Assembly: GCA_024235655.1 (NCBI GenBank)
Contig: JACKLY010000001.1
Location: 124,001-188,000, forward strand
Source: Zoogloeaceae bacterium
Lineage (GTDB): Bacteria; Pseudomonadota; Gammaproteobacteria; Burkholderiales; Rhodocyclaceae
Direction of reading: 5' to 3'
DNA length: 64,000 bases
Shown: in pieces, positions 17,807 through 25,897 of the stretch
Layout of the letters: each line of letters begins with the position of its first letter
How positions within the stretch are numbered: position 1 is the first letter of the stretch
Notes under the pieces: generated by a model
Database searches by the model: none
What the model saw: only the letters and a program-made list of their open reading frames with translations
Told to the model about the DNA's origin: nothing
Position numbers and translations under genes: made by a program

Positions 17807-18742
17807 ATGCGACAGTTTAGTATCGGTCAGCTTTACGAGGATCACCGGGAAAAACTGCAACTGACCTGGGTCGCGGCTGTTGGCAACAACATCCAGCTTG
17901 AACTCAAGGAATTTGGCAATTACGGTGCCGATGTCATCGGCCACCTCAATCTGGTTCATACCGAACGTCTGCAGGTCATTGGCCAGGCGGAATACGACTG
18001 GGCCAACCGGGTGAGTCCGAAACGGCTATCAGTACAGGTCTCCGAACTGATTGCCGACAAACCCCCGGGAATCATCTTTGCCGATGGTCTGGAGCCACTC
18101 CCGCTCGTGCTGGAGGCCTGCGAACAAAGCAAGACCCCGCTATTCACCAGCCCCAAGCCTGCCGCCGCCGTGATCGACCTGCTGCGTATCTATCTGGCGC
18201 GGCGCATGGCTGACAGCACGTCGGTACATGGTGTATTCATGGACGTGCTCGGCATGGGCGTGCTGATCACCGGCGACTCTGGCGTTGGCAAAAGCGAGCT
18301 GGCACTTGAACTGGTGTCGCGCGGACATGGCCTGGTCGCCGACGACGTCGTCGAACTTGCCCGTCTTGCCCCGACCACGCTGGAAGGCCGCTGCCCCGGC
18401 ATGCTGCGCGATTATCTTGAGGTGCGCGGCCTCGGCCTGCTCAACATCCGGACCATTTTCGGCGAAACAGCCTCACGCCGGAAAATGAAACTGAAACTGA
18501 TCGTGCACCTGCAGAAGCCGCTGGCAGGAGCCGATGCCCCTCGCCTGCCACTGGATGCACAAACGCAGGAAATTCTCAGTGTTCCCATTCGCAAGGTCGT
18601 GATTCCGGTGGCTGCCGGGCGCAACCTAGCGGTATTGCTGGAAGCAGCTGTCCGCAACACGATTCTCCAGTTGCGCGGAATCGACAGCATGCAGGAGTTT
18701 GTTGCCCGTCAGCAACGAGCGCTTCTCGAAGATGACATTTGA
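17807..18742 (+). CDS. hprK: HPr kinase/phosphorylase
   Basis: 311 residues. HprK phosphorylates and dephosphorylates a regulatory serine of HPr; in betaproteobacteria it sits beside the PTS-Ntr genes and the target is the HPr/NPr of that branch. The P-loop GDSGVGKS is at 156-163, and the HprK signature EVRGLGLLNIRTIFG follows. The N-terminal domain is also present. It ends the lptB-rpoN-hpf-ptsN-hprK block; rapZ, often next, is not here. Confidence 0.95.
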   Translation: MRQFSIGQLYEDHREKLQLTWVAAVGNNIQLELKEFGNYGADVIGHLNLVHTERLQVIGQAEYDWANRVSPKRLSVQVSELIADKPPGIIFADGLEPLPLVLEACEQSKTPLFTSPKPAAAVIDLLRIYLARRMADSTSVHGVFMDVLGMGVLITGDSGVGKSELALELVSRGHGLVADDVVELARLAPTTLEGRCPGMLRDYLEVRGLGLLNIRTIFGETASRRKMKLKLIVHLQKPLAGADAPRLPLDAQTQEILSVPIRKVVIPVAAGRNLAVLLEAAVRNTILQLRGIDSMQEFVARQQRALLEDDI

Positions 18743-18776
18743 TCCAATCCATACCCCTCAACCTGGAGACTCTCAG

Positions 18777-19106
18777 ATGAAAATTGCCATTGCCCTCGTT
18801 TCACTCGCTCTCGCCGCCGGCTCCGCCTTTGCTGCAGCAGAAAATGCTGCCGACGCACCAAAGAAGGCACCGACAGCCGCACAGAAGGCGCAACAGGACA
18901 AAATGAAAGCCTGTAATGCAAAGGCCACCGGCAAGAAGGGTGATGAGCGCAAGGCCTTCATGAAGGAATGCCTGTCCGGCGGCACAGCGGATGCGACGGC
19001 TGCTGATCCGGCATGTGAAAACAAGGCAGCCGAGAAGAAACTGGCAGGCGCCGCCAAGAACAGCTTCGTCAAGAAGTGCACCGCTGACGCAACTGCTGCC
19101 AAGTAA
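18777..19106 (+). CDS. PsiF-repeat secreted protein
   Basis: 109 residues. A signal peptide (MKIAIALVSLALAAGSAFA) is followed by an Ala/Lys-rich chain with two copies of a short Cys-bounded repeat: KACNAKATGKKGDERKAFMKEC and CENKAAEKKLAGAAKNSFVKKC in outline, as in the PsiF family (named after a phosphate-starvation protein of E. coli). Each repeat has two cysteines that could pair in the periplasm. Function unknown. The ATG at 18777 follows CTGGAGA. A strong terminator follows the gene. Confidence 0.8.
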   Translation: MKIAIALVSLALAAGSAFAAAENAADAPKKAPTAAQKAQQDKMKACNAKATGKKGDERKAFMKECLSGGTADATAADPACENKAAEKKLAGAAKNSFVKKCTADATAAK

Positions 19107-19128
19107 TCCCGGCTATTGCTGCACAATG

Positions 19129-19161
19129 ATTGCCGGCCGATTGTAGGCCGGCAATTTTTTT
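19129..19161 (+). terminator. Rho-independent terminator after the PsiF-like gene
   Basis: A perfect 10-base stem (ATTGCCGGCC with GGCCGGCAAT) around a GATTGTA loop, followed by a run of seven T. It closes the transcript that includes the PsiF-like gene and separates it from the next cluster. Confidence 0.92.
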
Positions 19162-19201
19162 GACAGAATCGCTAATCCTCTGTCATTTCCGGGACTCCTC
19201 C

Positions 19202-19876
19202 ATGCGCGCACACACCCCCCGGTTTCTCATCGCAGTTGCCACTTTGCTGCTGTCTGCGCACGCCCAGTCTTCTTCATTCAGCTTTTCAGAAGAGGAGGCA
19301 AAAACCAAGGCAGGTGACGCGCCATCTGCCGGCAAAGGCGCCGCTGTTTCCAGCGCCTGTCGTGACTCACTCAGGCAACGCAAGGTCATGGTTGTCATTG
19401 GCCAACGTTCGACACAAGGCACGGATGCCAGCCAGGGCACCTACAGCCCGCACTTCCAGGCCATCAACAAACGACTGCAAAAATACGGCTTCAACACCTA
19501 CACTCAGGAAGAGATTACCCGGCAGATTGCCCAGGCCGAAATCGACGCCTACTTCCGGAATGATCCGGATGCGGCCATCAATGCATCGAAGAAAATGGGC
19601 GCTGACTTCATTCTGCGCGGCCTGATTTCAAGCCGTACCGCCACCAACCCGGTACTGCGTATTCCGGAAGTCTACATAAACATGGGCTTTACCCTGACGG
19701 CAGCCAATGGGAAAACCATCTCGGAAACCAGCGCAAGCGCCGATTCCTACTCCGGGACGGATACGCTGGGCATGGCCTTGACACTGGTCAACGAGCAGGC
19801 AGACGGTGTCGTCGCCCGTCTGGCCAACGATTATTGTCGCCACGCCACATCTGCAACAAAACAAAAATCCAAGTAG
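19202..19876 (+). CDS. Secreted protein of unknown function, probable CsgG/FlgT-like fold
   Basis: 224 residues with a clear signal peptide (ALATLLLSAHA-like, cut near residue 22) and a Ser/Lys-rich linker. The mature part has the order seen in CsgG, TolB-N and FlgT middle domains: a strand VMVVIGQRS, a helix INKRLQKYGFNTYTQEEI, then KKMGADFILRGLIS, a strand after it, and a last helix. I infer a periplasmic or surface-exposed alpha/beta domain without enzyme motifs. It stands 9 bases before the CsgG-like gene and probably shares its transcript. The extracytoplasmic part of the kinase two genes on has a similar order of elements. Confidence 0.6.
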   Translation: MRAHTPRFLIAVATLLLSAHAQSSSFSFSEEEAKTKAGDAPSAGKGAAVSSACRDSLRQRKVMVVIGQRSTQGTDASQGTYSPHFQAINKRLQKYGFNTYTQEEITRQIAQAEIDAYFRNDPDAAINASKKMGADFILRGLISSRTATNPVLRIPEVYINMGFTLTAANGKTISETSASADSYSGTDTLGMALTLVNEQADGVVARLANDYCRHATSATKQKSK

Positions 19877-19885
19877 GAGTACCCG

Positions 19886-20677
19886 ATGAAAAAACTCGTT
19901 ACCGCATTGGCCGCATTGACAATCAGCAGCACCGCCCTGGCGCAGCCCACCTTTGAAAGCCCTTCACCGACTGCCGGTAGCGGCACCTCGGAAACAGCCA
20001 ACCAGATGGCCGACAAGGCGATGTACAAGCCCATCGAGTACAGCAATGCCGCAAAAAAAGGACCGGCACTGGTCGTCATTCCGGGTGAGGTGAAAAGCAA
20101 CAACGCAAACTTCACGCAAAAATTCGGGCCGAACAACATTGCCGATTACGCCGAACTGGAACTGGGCAAGGCCAACTTCAAGATCCTTGAGCGAAGTGAC
20201 ATGGGTCCGCTGCTCAACGAATTCCAGTTGGCCTACACCATGGGCGATCCGCAGGCCGCACGCAAGATCCTGCAGAAAGGCAAGTTCAAGACGACCAAGT
20301 GGGTGGTCAAGTTCGACATACTAAAAGCCGAGCAAGTAGCCCAGGCTAGTTCTGGCTTTGACGGTCAGGCGGTCGGTGCGCTGATCAGCATCTTCGGCGG
20401 TGGCAGGGGCGGCGCAGCGGGTGGCGTGGTCGCCGGGTCGGTGCAGACAGGCGAATCAAGCGGCGTCTGGATCATTGGCATGCGCTACAAAATCATCGAC
20501 GCCAACACCACGGAGCAGGTGGCAACCGGCTATAGCGAGGAGAAAATGGAGTTGGGCGCCAAGTCGACCTCGATTCTTGGCATCTCATCCGGTGAATCCG
20601 GTGGTTTGACCCTGGATTCGATGGTCCAGCGGCTGGTGCAGAAAACTGTCTGGGAAATCGACAGCAAGCACAAATAA
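19886..20677 (+). CDS. CsgG-like periplasmic/outer-membrane protein
   Basis: 263 residues with signal peptide MKKLVTALAALTISSTALA (no lipobox cysteine). The core resembles the CsgG family: ALVVIPGEV, YAELELGKANFKILERSDMGPLLNE (which matches the family's grf-vveR-l-ll-E pattern), then a Gly/Ala-rich stretch GGGRGGAAGGVVAG in the place where CsgG crosses the outer membrane, and IGMRYKIIDANTTEQVATGY. CsgG forms a secretion pore for curli; curli genes are not in sight, and the missing lipid anchor argues against a true curli pore. A role in assembling an envelope structure with its neighbours is an inference. Confidence 0.65.
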   Translation: MKKLVTALAALTISSTALAQPTFESPSPTAGSGTSETANQMADKAMYKPIEYSNAAKKGPALVVIPGEVKSNNANFTQKFGPNNIADYAELELGKANFKILERSDMGPLLNEFQLAYTMGDPQAARKILQKGKFKTTKWVVKFDILKAEQVAQASSGFDGQAVGALISIFGGGRGGAAGGVVAGSVQTGESSGVWIIGMRYKIIDANTTEQVATGYSEEKMELGAKSTSILGISSGESGGLTLDSMVQRLVQKTVWEIDSKHK

Positions 20678-20702
20678 GCACGTCATTCGGCGAGGAGCCA
20701 CC

Positions 20703-23021
20703 ATGGCAGATATTCCGCACAAACTCGGCAAATATGAAATCCGGCGCGAACTCGGCCGCGGTGCCATGGGCGTTGTTTACGAGGGCTGGGATGCCGGAAT
20801 TGGCCGCGCCGTCGCATTGAAAACCGTTCGCCGTGACCAGCTTGATGGTGGCGAAGCTGAAGAACTCCTTTCCCGCTTCAGGCGTGAGGCTCAGGCCGCA
20901 GGCCGATTGAACCACCCCGGCATCGTCGCCGTGTACGAATATGGCGAGGATGCCGGTACAGCCTTCATCGCCATGGAGTTCGTAGACGGCCGGGAGTTGA
21001 AGGATGTTTTCGACAGGAATGAACGCTACCCGCTGAGCGAGATCTGCCGGCTCATGGCCCAGTTGCTTGAGGCCATCGGCCATGCGCACGCGAACGGAAT
21101 TGTCCACCGCGACATCAAACCGGCCAATATCTTTCTGCTCAAGGATGGCCGTCTCAAGGTCGGAGACTTCGGCATTGCCCGCATGGAATCGTCCAACCTG
21201 ACCCAGGCCGGCACCGTGCTGGGAACACCGGCCTACATGTCCCCGGAACAGTTCATGGGGCAAACCATCGACAGCCGTTCGGACCTGTTTTCAGCCGGCG
21301 TCATCCTTTATCAGTTCCTGACCGGTGAAAAACCCTTTACCGGGCAATTGACCACCATCATGCACAAGGTGCTCAAGGAAGAGCCCCTCGCCCCATCCGA
21401 GTTGAATGTGCAGGTTCCACGAGGCTTCGACGCACTGATCCGCAAGGCACTGGCCAAGCGCCCGGACGAACGCTTCCAGAGCGCACAGGCGTTTATCGCC
21501 GCTCTGCAATCCACCGTACAGAATGCCACGGATGCTGATGCCACCGTAATTGACACAGCAACGGACCCTGAAGCTACCGTGCTCGGCATGCCCGAACCTC
21601 CTCCTGCAGCAAGCACGGCAAAAGCTTCGCCAGCCCCCGCCGCCACACCCGCTTTCTCGCCAGAATCCGCGCCTGCCTTGCCGAAACGCTCGCCTGCGCT
21701 GGCGTTCGCCATCATCGGAGCTCTGGCTGTCGCCGGGCTTGGCAGCGGCGCCTGGCTGATGCTTGGCAAGAATTCGACAGAGCAAACCACAAGCGCTCCC
21801 ACTGTACCAGCCACCGCCAGCAACACCCAAGGCAGCAGCACAGCAACCACGCTGATCGGTAGTGACAAGGAGATGGTGATCACCGCGGTGGGCTATGCTG
21901 ACCCAAGCGACCCGCGCTATGCCAGCGATCCCGGCTTGATGAAAAGCGAATTGCGCGAAGATGCCAAACGCCAGCTGGTCGAGAAGGCACTGGCCATCTA
22001 TGTCCAGCGGCAATCACTGGCCGACAATTACGAATTGCTGCGCACCAAGCTGCTGCCACGCAGCAATGAATTCATCTCAGCAGTACTGCAGGAAGACCCG
22101 CCACAGACCGGCAAGGATGGGCTGGCCTCGGTCACGACCCGTGCACGAGTCAACATCCGGCAGGTACAGCAATCGCTGAACCAGATGTCGCGCGAGGAAC
22201 GCGTCGAGTTCATCCGCAACAATGGGGACCCGAAAATCTCGGTCGCAATTACGACCAAACCCGAGGAGGGCGCCCCTGTTCGCTCACCGGTTGCGGAAAA
22301 CATCCTCAAGGAACGCATCCAGTCTTTCGGTTTTCGCACCTGGAGTGAGGAAGGACAGAAAGGTGCCGATTTTGCGGTGAGTGGCGAGGCCAAATTCAAG
22401 CGCCTGTCCGCCAAGCTGGCGGCCTCAGGCATCACGGTCGAGAAAACGGTACTGACTTCATGGTCGGTCAAGGCGGTCGACAAGAGCAGCGGAGAGGAAA
22501 TCTATTTCAATACACAGATTCCGGAGCAGATGAGCTGGGCAACAGAAGACCAGGCATTGCGGGATATCGGAAAACTGATCGGTGACGAATTTTCGAAGGG
22601 TTTCTTCCTCTCGCATTTCCGCTTTACCGGCCAGAAAGTCCGGCTCAGACTGACCGGACTACCCAACAGTGAAACAGCCGCCAAGCTGAGTCGGGAAATG
22701 AGCGGTTTGCTCAATGTACTGGATATCCGTGCCAGCGATGGCGACAGTTTCGAGGTGGAATTGGCCGGCAGCGGCAACCCGACCGACCTGGTTGCCGCGA
22801 CCATCGTACAGCCGCTCAACACCAAGCTCGGCCAGACCTGTTTCTCGGTTAACGGCACGAATGGCAACCAGATCGGAATTGCACTCGAAGCAGCCTGCAA
22901 GGAGGCCGCAGTTTTGGCGCGGCTGGATACCTTGCCGCCTGCTGCACTCTATGAAGCCCCGGCCAAACGTCGTCAGGCAATTGTCAAAAATCCGGAAACG
23001 CTCAGGAAGCTGAGCATCTGA
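20703..23021 (+). CDS. Transmembrane Ser/Thr protein kinase with FlgT-like extracytoplasmic part
   Basis: 772 residues. The Hanks-type kinase domain (10-270) is complete: GRGAMGVVY loop, VALK with Lys40, HRDIKPAN with catalytic Asp137, DFG at 155-157 and TPAYMSPE. A Pro/Ala/Thr-rich juxtamembrane linker with several TVxD-like sites comes next, then one membrane helix (about 331-354). The ~410-residue outer part has no PASTA repeats; it looks like the N-terminal and middle domains of FlgT (VITAVGYADPSDP..., then a TolB-N-like domain with IQSFGFRTWSEEG and KGADFAVSG) plus an extra C-terminal domain. ATG at 20703 follows GAGGAG. It probably reads the state of the envelope proteins encoded just upstream. 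Confidence 0.85.
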   Translation: MADIPHKLGKYEIRRELGRGAMGVVYEGWDAGIGRAVALKTVRRDQLDGGEAEELLSRFRREAQAAGRLNHPGIVAVYEYGEDAGTAFIAMEFVDGRELKDVFDRNERYPLSEICRLMAQLLEAIGHAHANGIVHRDIKPANIFLLKDGRLKVGDFGIARMESSNLTQAGTVLGTPAYMSPEQFMGQTIDSRSDLFSAGVILYQFLTGEKPFTGQLTTIMHKVLKEEPLAPSELNVQVPRGFDALIRKALAKRPDERFQSAQAFIAALQSTVQNATDADATVIDTATDPEATVLGMPEPPPAASTAKASPAPAATPAFSPESAPALPKRSPALAFAIIGALAVAGLGSGAWLMLGKNSTEQTTSAPTVPATASNTQGSSTATTLIGSDKEMVITAVGYADPSDPRYASDPGLMKSELREDAKRQLVEKALAIYVQRQSLADNYELLRTKLLPRSNEFISAVLQEDPPQTGKDGLASVTTRARVNIRQVQQSLNQMSREERVEFIRNNGDPKISVAITTKPEEGAPVRSPVAENILKERIQSFGFRTWSEEGQKGADFAVSGEAKFKRLSAKLAASGITVEKTVLTSWSVKAVDKSSGEEIYFNTQIPEQMSWATEDQALRDIGKLIGDEFSKGFFLSHFRFTGQKVRLRLTGLPNSETAAKLSREMSGLLNVLDIRASDGDSFEVELAGSGNPTDLVAATIVQPLNTKLGQTCFSVNGTNGNQIGIALEAACKEAAVLARLDTLPPAALYEAPAKRRQAIVKNPETLRKLSI

Positions 23022-23028
23022 ACACAAA

Positions 23029-23053
23029 GGGCGGCAGATTCACTCTGCCGCCC
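23029..23053. terminator. Bidirectional hairpin between kinase and cyclase-FHA genes
   Basis: A perfect 10-base stem, GGGCGGCAGA with TCTGCCGCCC, and a TTCAC loop lie in the 71-base gap between the two converging genes. Tails are not T-rich. Confidence 0.65.
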
Positions 23054-23092
23054 CTGATCTGATTTGCTGAACAAGCCGCCTGTCGGCAGGCC

Positions 23093-23995
23093 TTATAGAT
23101 GCTCAAACTCGGCGATGTCTGCCGATTCACTGGTTGAGGATGCCGCAAACGAAATCCGCCCACTGCCGCGCAGCACCAGATCTTCGCGGCGCAGGAAAAA
23201 CTCCGGCTCTCCCTTGAACACGACATAGGTGCCATTGGTCGAAATATCAGTCAGTACATACTTGTCACCACGGCGTTCGATCTTGCCATGGTTACGTGAG
23301 GCGCGCCGATCCTGGATGACCAGATCACAACTCGCGTCACGCCCAAGCATCAGCGCCGTACGCTTGTCATCAAGGACCATGACTTCACCAGCATAGCGGA
23401 TACAAAGACGGGGGGAACCCGGAGCGGATACTTTCAGGCCATCCTTCAGTGAAGGCGCCTTCATCGTCAGCTCTTCCCCTTCCTGCCAGAGCACCTCGAA
23501 GACATGGAGCCCCTCAAGTTTCCCTTTGACCGAGATGCTATCCAGATCCCTTGTTGACTGCTTGAGCAATTCCGGTAACTGGGCAATGGCGTCACCACTG
23601 GTCAGTGCCTGCCCTGCCTTGGCCAAGCCTGCCAGACGTGCTGCCGTATTGACCGTGTCACCAAAAAAATCATTGTTTTCTTCGATCACCATGCCGTGAT
23701 GGAAACCGAGCCGGATTGCCAGCTTGACCCCGGAGACAGGTGGCAGATCGGTAATTCTCACCTGCATGTCACTGGCAGCCTGAAAGGCGTCTTCGGCAGA
23801 ATCGAAAATTGCCATCACTTCATCGCCGATGGTTTTTACGACCCGGCCACGAAATGCCTCGACAGAACGCTCCATGCGCTTGATGCAGCGATCCACGGCG
23901 TGCAGCGCTTCATTGTCCCCCAGCTTTTCGTACAGTCGCGTACTGCCGGAAACATCGGCAAAAAGCACTGAAAGCTCGCGTTCCTTACCACTCAT
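23093..23995 (-). CDS. Class III nucleotidyl cyclase fused to FHA domain
   Basis: 300 residues, soluble. The cyclase domain (about 5-175) keeps the class III active site: metal-binding Asp14 (FADVSGST) and Asp58 (GDEVMAIF), Lys54 and Asp109 for base recognition, and Asn116 and Arg120 (NTAARLAG) for the transition state. It should therefore make cAMP; the Lys/Asp pair favours ATP over GTP. The C-terminal FHA domain (about 215-290) has LGRDASCD, the SRNHGKI core and STNGTYV, so it should bind phosphothreonine. It converges on the transmembrane kinase gene, the obvious candidate source of such a mark, either on the kinase itself or on a third protein. Confidence 0.88.
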   Translation of the reverse strand: MSGKERELSVLFADVSGSTRLYEKLGDNEALHAVDRCIKRMERSVEAFRGRVVKTIGDEVMAIFDSAEDAFQAASDMQVRITDLPPVSGVKLAIRLGFHHGMVIEENNDFFGDTVNTAARLAGLAKAGQALTSGDAIAQLPELLKQSTRDLDSISVKGKLEGLHVFEVLWQEGEELTMKAPSLKDGLKVSAPGSPRLCIRYAGEVMVLDDKRTALMLGRDASCDLVIQDRRASRNHGKIERRGDKYVLTDISTNGTYVVFKGEPEFFLRREDLVLRGSGRISFAASSTSESADIAEFEHL

Positions 23996-24225
23996 TCAAC
24001 AGCTCCGATTATCCCGGCGTCTTACGCACGGCGATTGTGGGTTGGGATTCTATCAGATTCAGTCACTTAGAATCGATGAGTAAAAGGCTGGCGGCCTCAT
24101 CCGGTGGAATTTCCGGACAGTCGTACACACCTGTTTAAAAGCCGGCCTGTTTCACCTATCATCACCTGAAACCAGCTCAACATGAGCCGAAACATGCTGC
24201 CTGACGGAGACTTTCCCTGATTACC
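23996..24225. other. Divergent intergenic region
   Basis: About 230 bases between the cyclase-FHA gene and the solute-binding protein gene, the longest gap in the window. It must hold both promoters. I see a short imperfect repeat (TCCGG...CCGGA near 24099-24118) and a 12-codon open frame (24182-24220), but no RNA gene or clear operator. Confidence 0.5.
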
Positions 24226-25005
24226 TTGCGCCAGTTGCTCGTCCTGATTTGCTTGACCCTCGCTTCCATGAGCCAGGCAGCCGAGACATCCCCCCCGGAT
24301 GAATTGCTGTTCTGCTTTGAGGATGCCGACGTTCGGCCCTGGCAAACCAGAGAGGGTCGTGGTTTGAGTTTTGAACTACTGAATCAGGTGGCTGCAGAAT
24401 TGAAACTGCGCTTCCGCTATCAAAGCGCCCCCTGGAAAAGATGCTTCGCTGATCTTCAGCAAAACCACTACGCCGGGATCATCAGCGTCAGTTTCAAACC
24501 AGAACGGCTGGAAGCTGGCGCCTACCCCGGAGGAATCAAGCCGGATCCGGGCAAGGCACTTTATGTCGAAAAATACATTGTTGTACGCCCCAAGGGCAGC
24601 CACACCAGCTGGAATGGCAAGGCATTCCAGTCGCTACAAGGCAGCATCGGTGTCCAGTTGGGCTACTCGGTCGCCGACGATCTGAAGCGTTACGGCGTTC
24701 CGATTGATGACGGTGCACTGACCTCGGTCGATGTGCTGAACAAGCTGCTCGCCAACCGGGTTGCCGCAGTCGTCATGCTGCAGGGCGAATTCGGCGCATT
24801 GATGGCAGAGGGCAGCAACCGGCGCAACCGGCTTGAAATGCTGCCTACACCCTTTGCCGAAAAACCCTACTACCTGATGCTCTCGCACCAGATGATTCGC
24901 TCACAGCCTGAATTGAGCGAGCGTATCTGGCAGACCATTGCCCGCCTGAAAGTCTCTTCCGCCTACCAGGAAAAAGAACGCCGTGCGCTCAACACGGATC
25001 ATTGA
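24226..25005 (+). CDS. Periplasmic solute-binding protein (amino-acid/HisJ type), orphan
   Basis: About 259 residues with signal peptide LLVLICLTLASMSQA. It follows the type II binding-protein fold of the SBP_bac_3 family: ELLFCFEDADVRPW, LSFELLNQVAAELKLRF, WKRCFADLQQNHYAGII, then a hinge and a second lobe with SIGVQLGYSVADDL. No permease or ATPase is near, so it could serve a distant transporter or a sensor. The start is unclear: TTG at 24226 is the first usual codon but lies 16 bases from GGAG (24206-24209), while an in-frame CTG at 24217 is 7 bases away. Its end overlaps the convergent ttcA by 17 bases. Confidence 0.78.
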   Translation: MRQLLVLICLTLASMSQAAETSPPDELLFCFEDADVRPWQTREGRGLSFELLNQVAAELKLRFRYQSAPWKRCFADLQQNHYAGIISVSFKPERLEAGAYPGGIKPDPGKALYVEKYIVVRPKGSHTSWNGKAFQSLQGSIGVQLGYSVADDLKRYGVPIDDGALTSVDVLNKLLANRVAAVVMLQGEFGALMAEGSNRRNRLEMLPTPFAEKPYYLMLSHQMIRSQPELSERIWQTIARLKVSSAYQEKERRALNTDH

Positions 25006-25888
25006 ATGGTTCGGCACTCGCGACCGGGATTGGAAATGGCGCCGGCAAATGCAGCTCCTCCCCGAATTGTGGCGCATCGAAGGCCGTGTCACCTTCCTCA
25101 ACATGATCGCCCAGTTGCAATCCACGAAAGTCGAACAGCTTGTTGTCAGCAAGATGCGAAGGCACGACATTCTGTAGCGCAGTAAAAACCGCTTCGGTTC
25201 GCCCGGGGTAGCGGCGATCCCAGTCCTGCATCATTTCGCGGATTTTCTTGCGCTGCATGTTTTCCTGCGAACCGCACAGATTGCAGGGAATGATCGGATA
25301 TTCCATGCCGCGTGCGTAGCGGGCGATATCGGCTTCGGCACAATAAGCCAGCGGCCGGATGACCACATGTGCGCCATCATCGGTCACCAGCTTGGGCGGC
25401 ATGGCCTTGATTTTGCCGCCAAAGAAAAGGTTGAGAAACAGGGTATGCACCATGTCATCCCGATGATGCCCAAGTGCAATCTTGTTCGCCCCGAGTTCCT
25501 TGGCCGTTCGATAAATGATGCCGCGACGCAGGCGGGAGCACAGCGAACAGGTGGTCTTGCCCTCCGGGATCTTTTCCTTGACCACGGAATAGGTGTCCGC
25601 TTCGACGATGCGGAATTCAACCCCCAGTTTCTCGAAATAGCCGGGAAGGATGTGCTCCGGGAACCCCGGCTGTTTCTGGTCCAGATTCATCGCTACCAGC
25701 TTGAAGTCGACCGGGGCACGGGCCTGCAGGGCCATCAGGATGGACAGCAGCGTATAGGAATCCTTGCCGCCGGAAACACAGACAAGGACAGTGTCGCCTT
25801 GCTCGATCATGTTGTAGTCGGCAATCGCCTTGCCGACATTGCTGGTCAGGCGCTTGCCCAGTTTTTGCAGGGTATTCGAAATGTCCAC
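24989..25888 (-). CDS. ttcA: tRNA 2-thiocytidine synthetase TtcA
   Basis: 299 residues. TtcA thiolates cytidine 32 of certain tRNAs using ATP and an iron-sulfur cluster. The PP-loop SGGKDSYTLL, the pair CSLC in TTCSLCSRLRRG and the third cluster region CNLCGSQ are all present, as is LGHHRDDMVHTLFLNLFFGG. The start is GTG at 25888 (the Met at residue 1 is followed by DISNTLQKL). It follows the SDR gene by 9 bases, so the two are probably one transcript. The last 17 bases overlap the convergent solute-binding protein gene. Confidence 0.95.
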   Translation of the reverse strand: MDISNTLQKLGKRLTSNVGKAIADYNMIEQGDTVLVCVSGGKDSYTLLSILMALQARAPVDFKLVAMNLDQKQPGFPEHILPGYFEKLGVEFRIVEADTYSVVKEKIPEGKTTCSLCSRLRRGIIYRTAKELGANKIALGHHRDDMVHTLFLNLFFGGKIKAMPPKLVTDDGAHVVIRPLAYCAEADIARYARGMEYPIIPCNLCGSQENMQRKKIREMMQDWDRRYPGRTEAVFTALQNVVPSHLADNKLFDFRGLQLGDHVEEGDTAFDAPQFGEELHLPAPFPIPVASAEPFNDPC

Positions 25889-25897
25889 GATTCGGCT

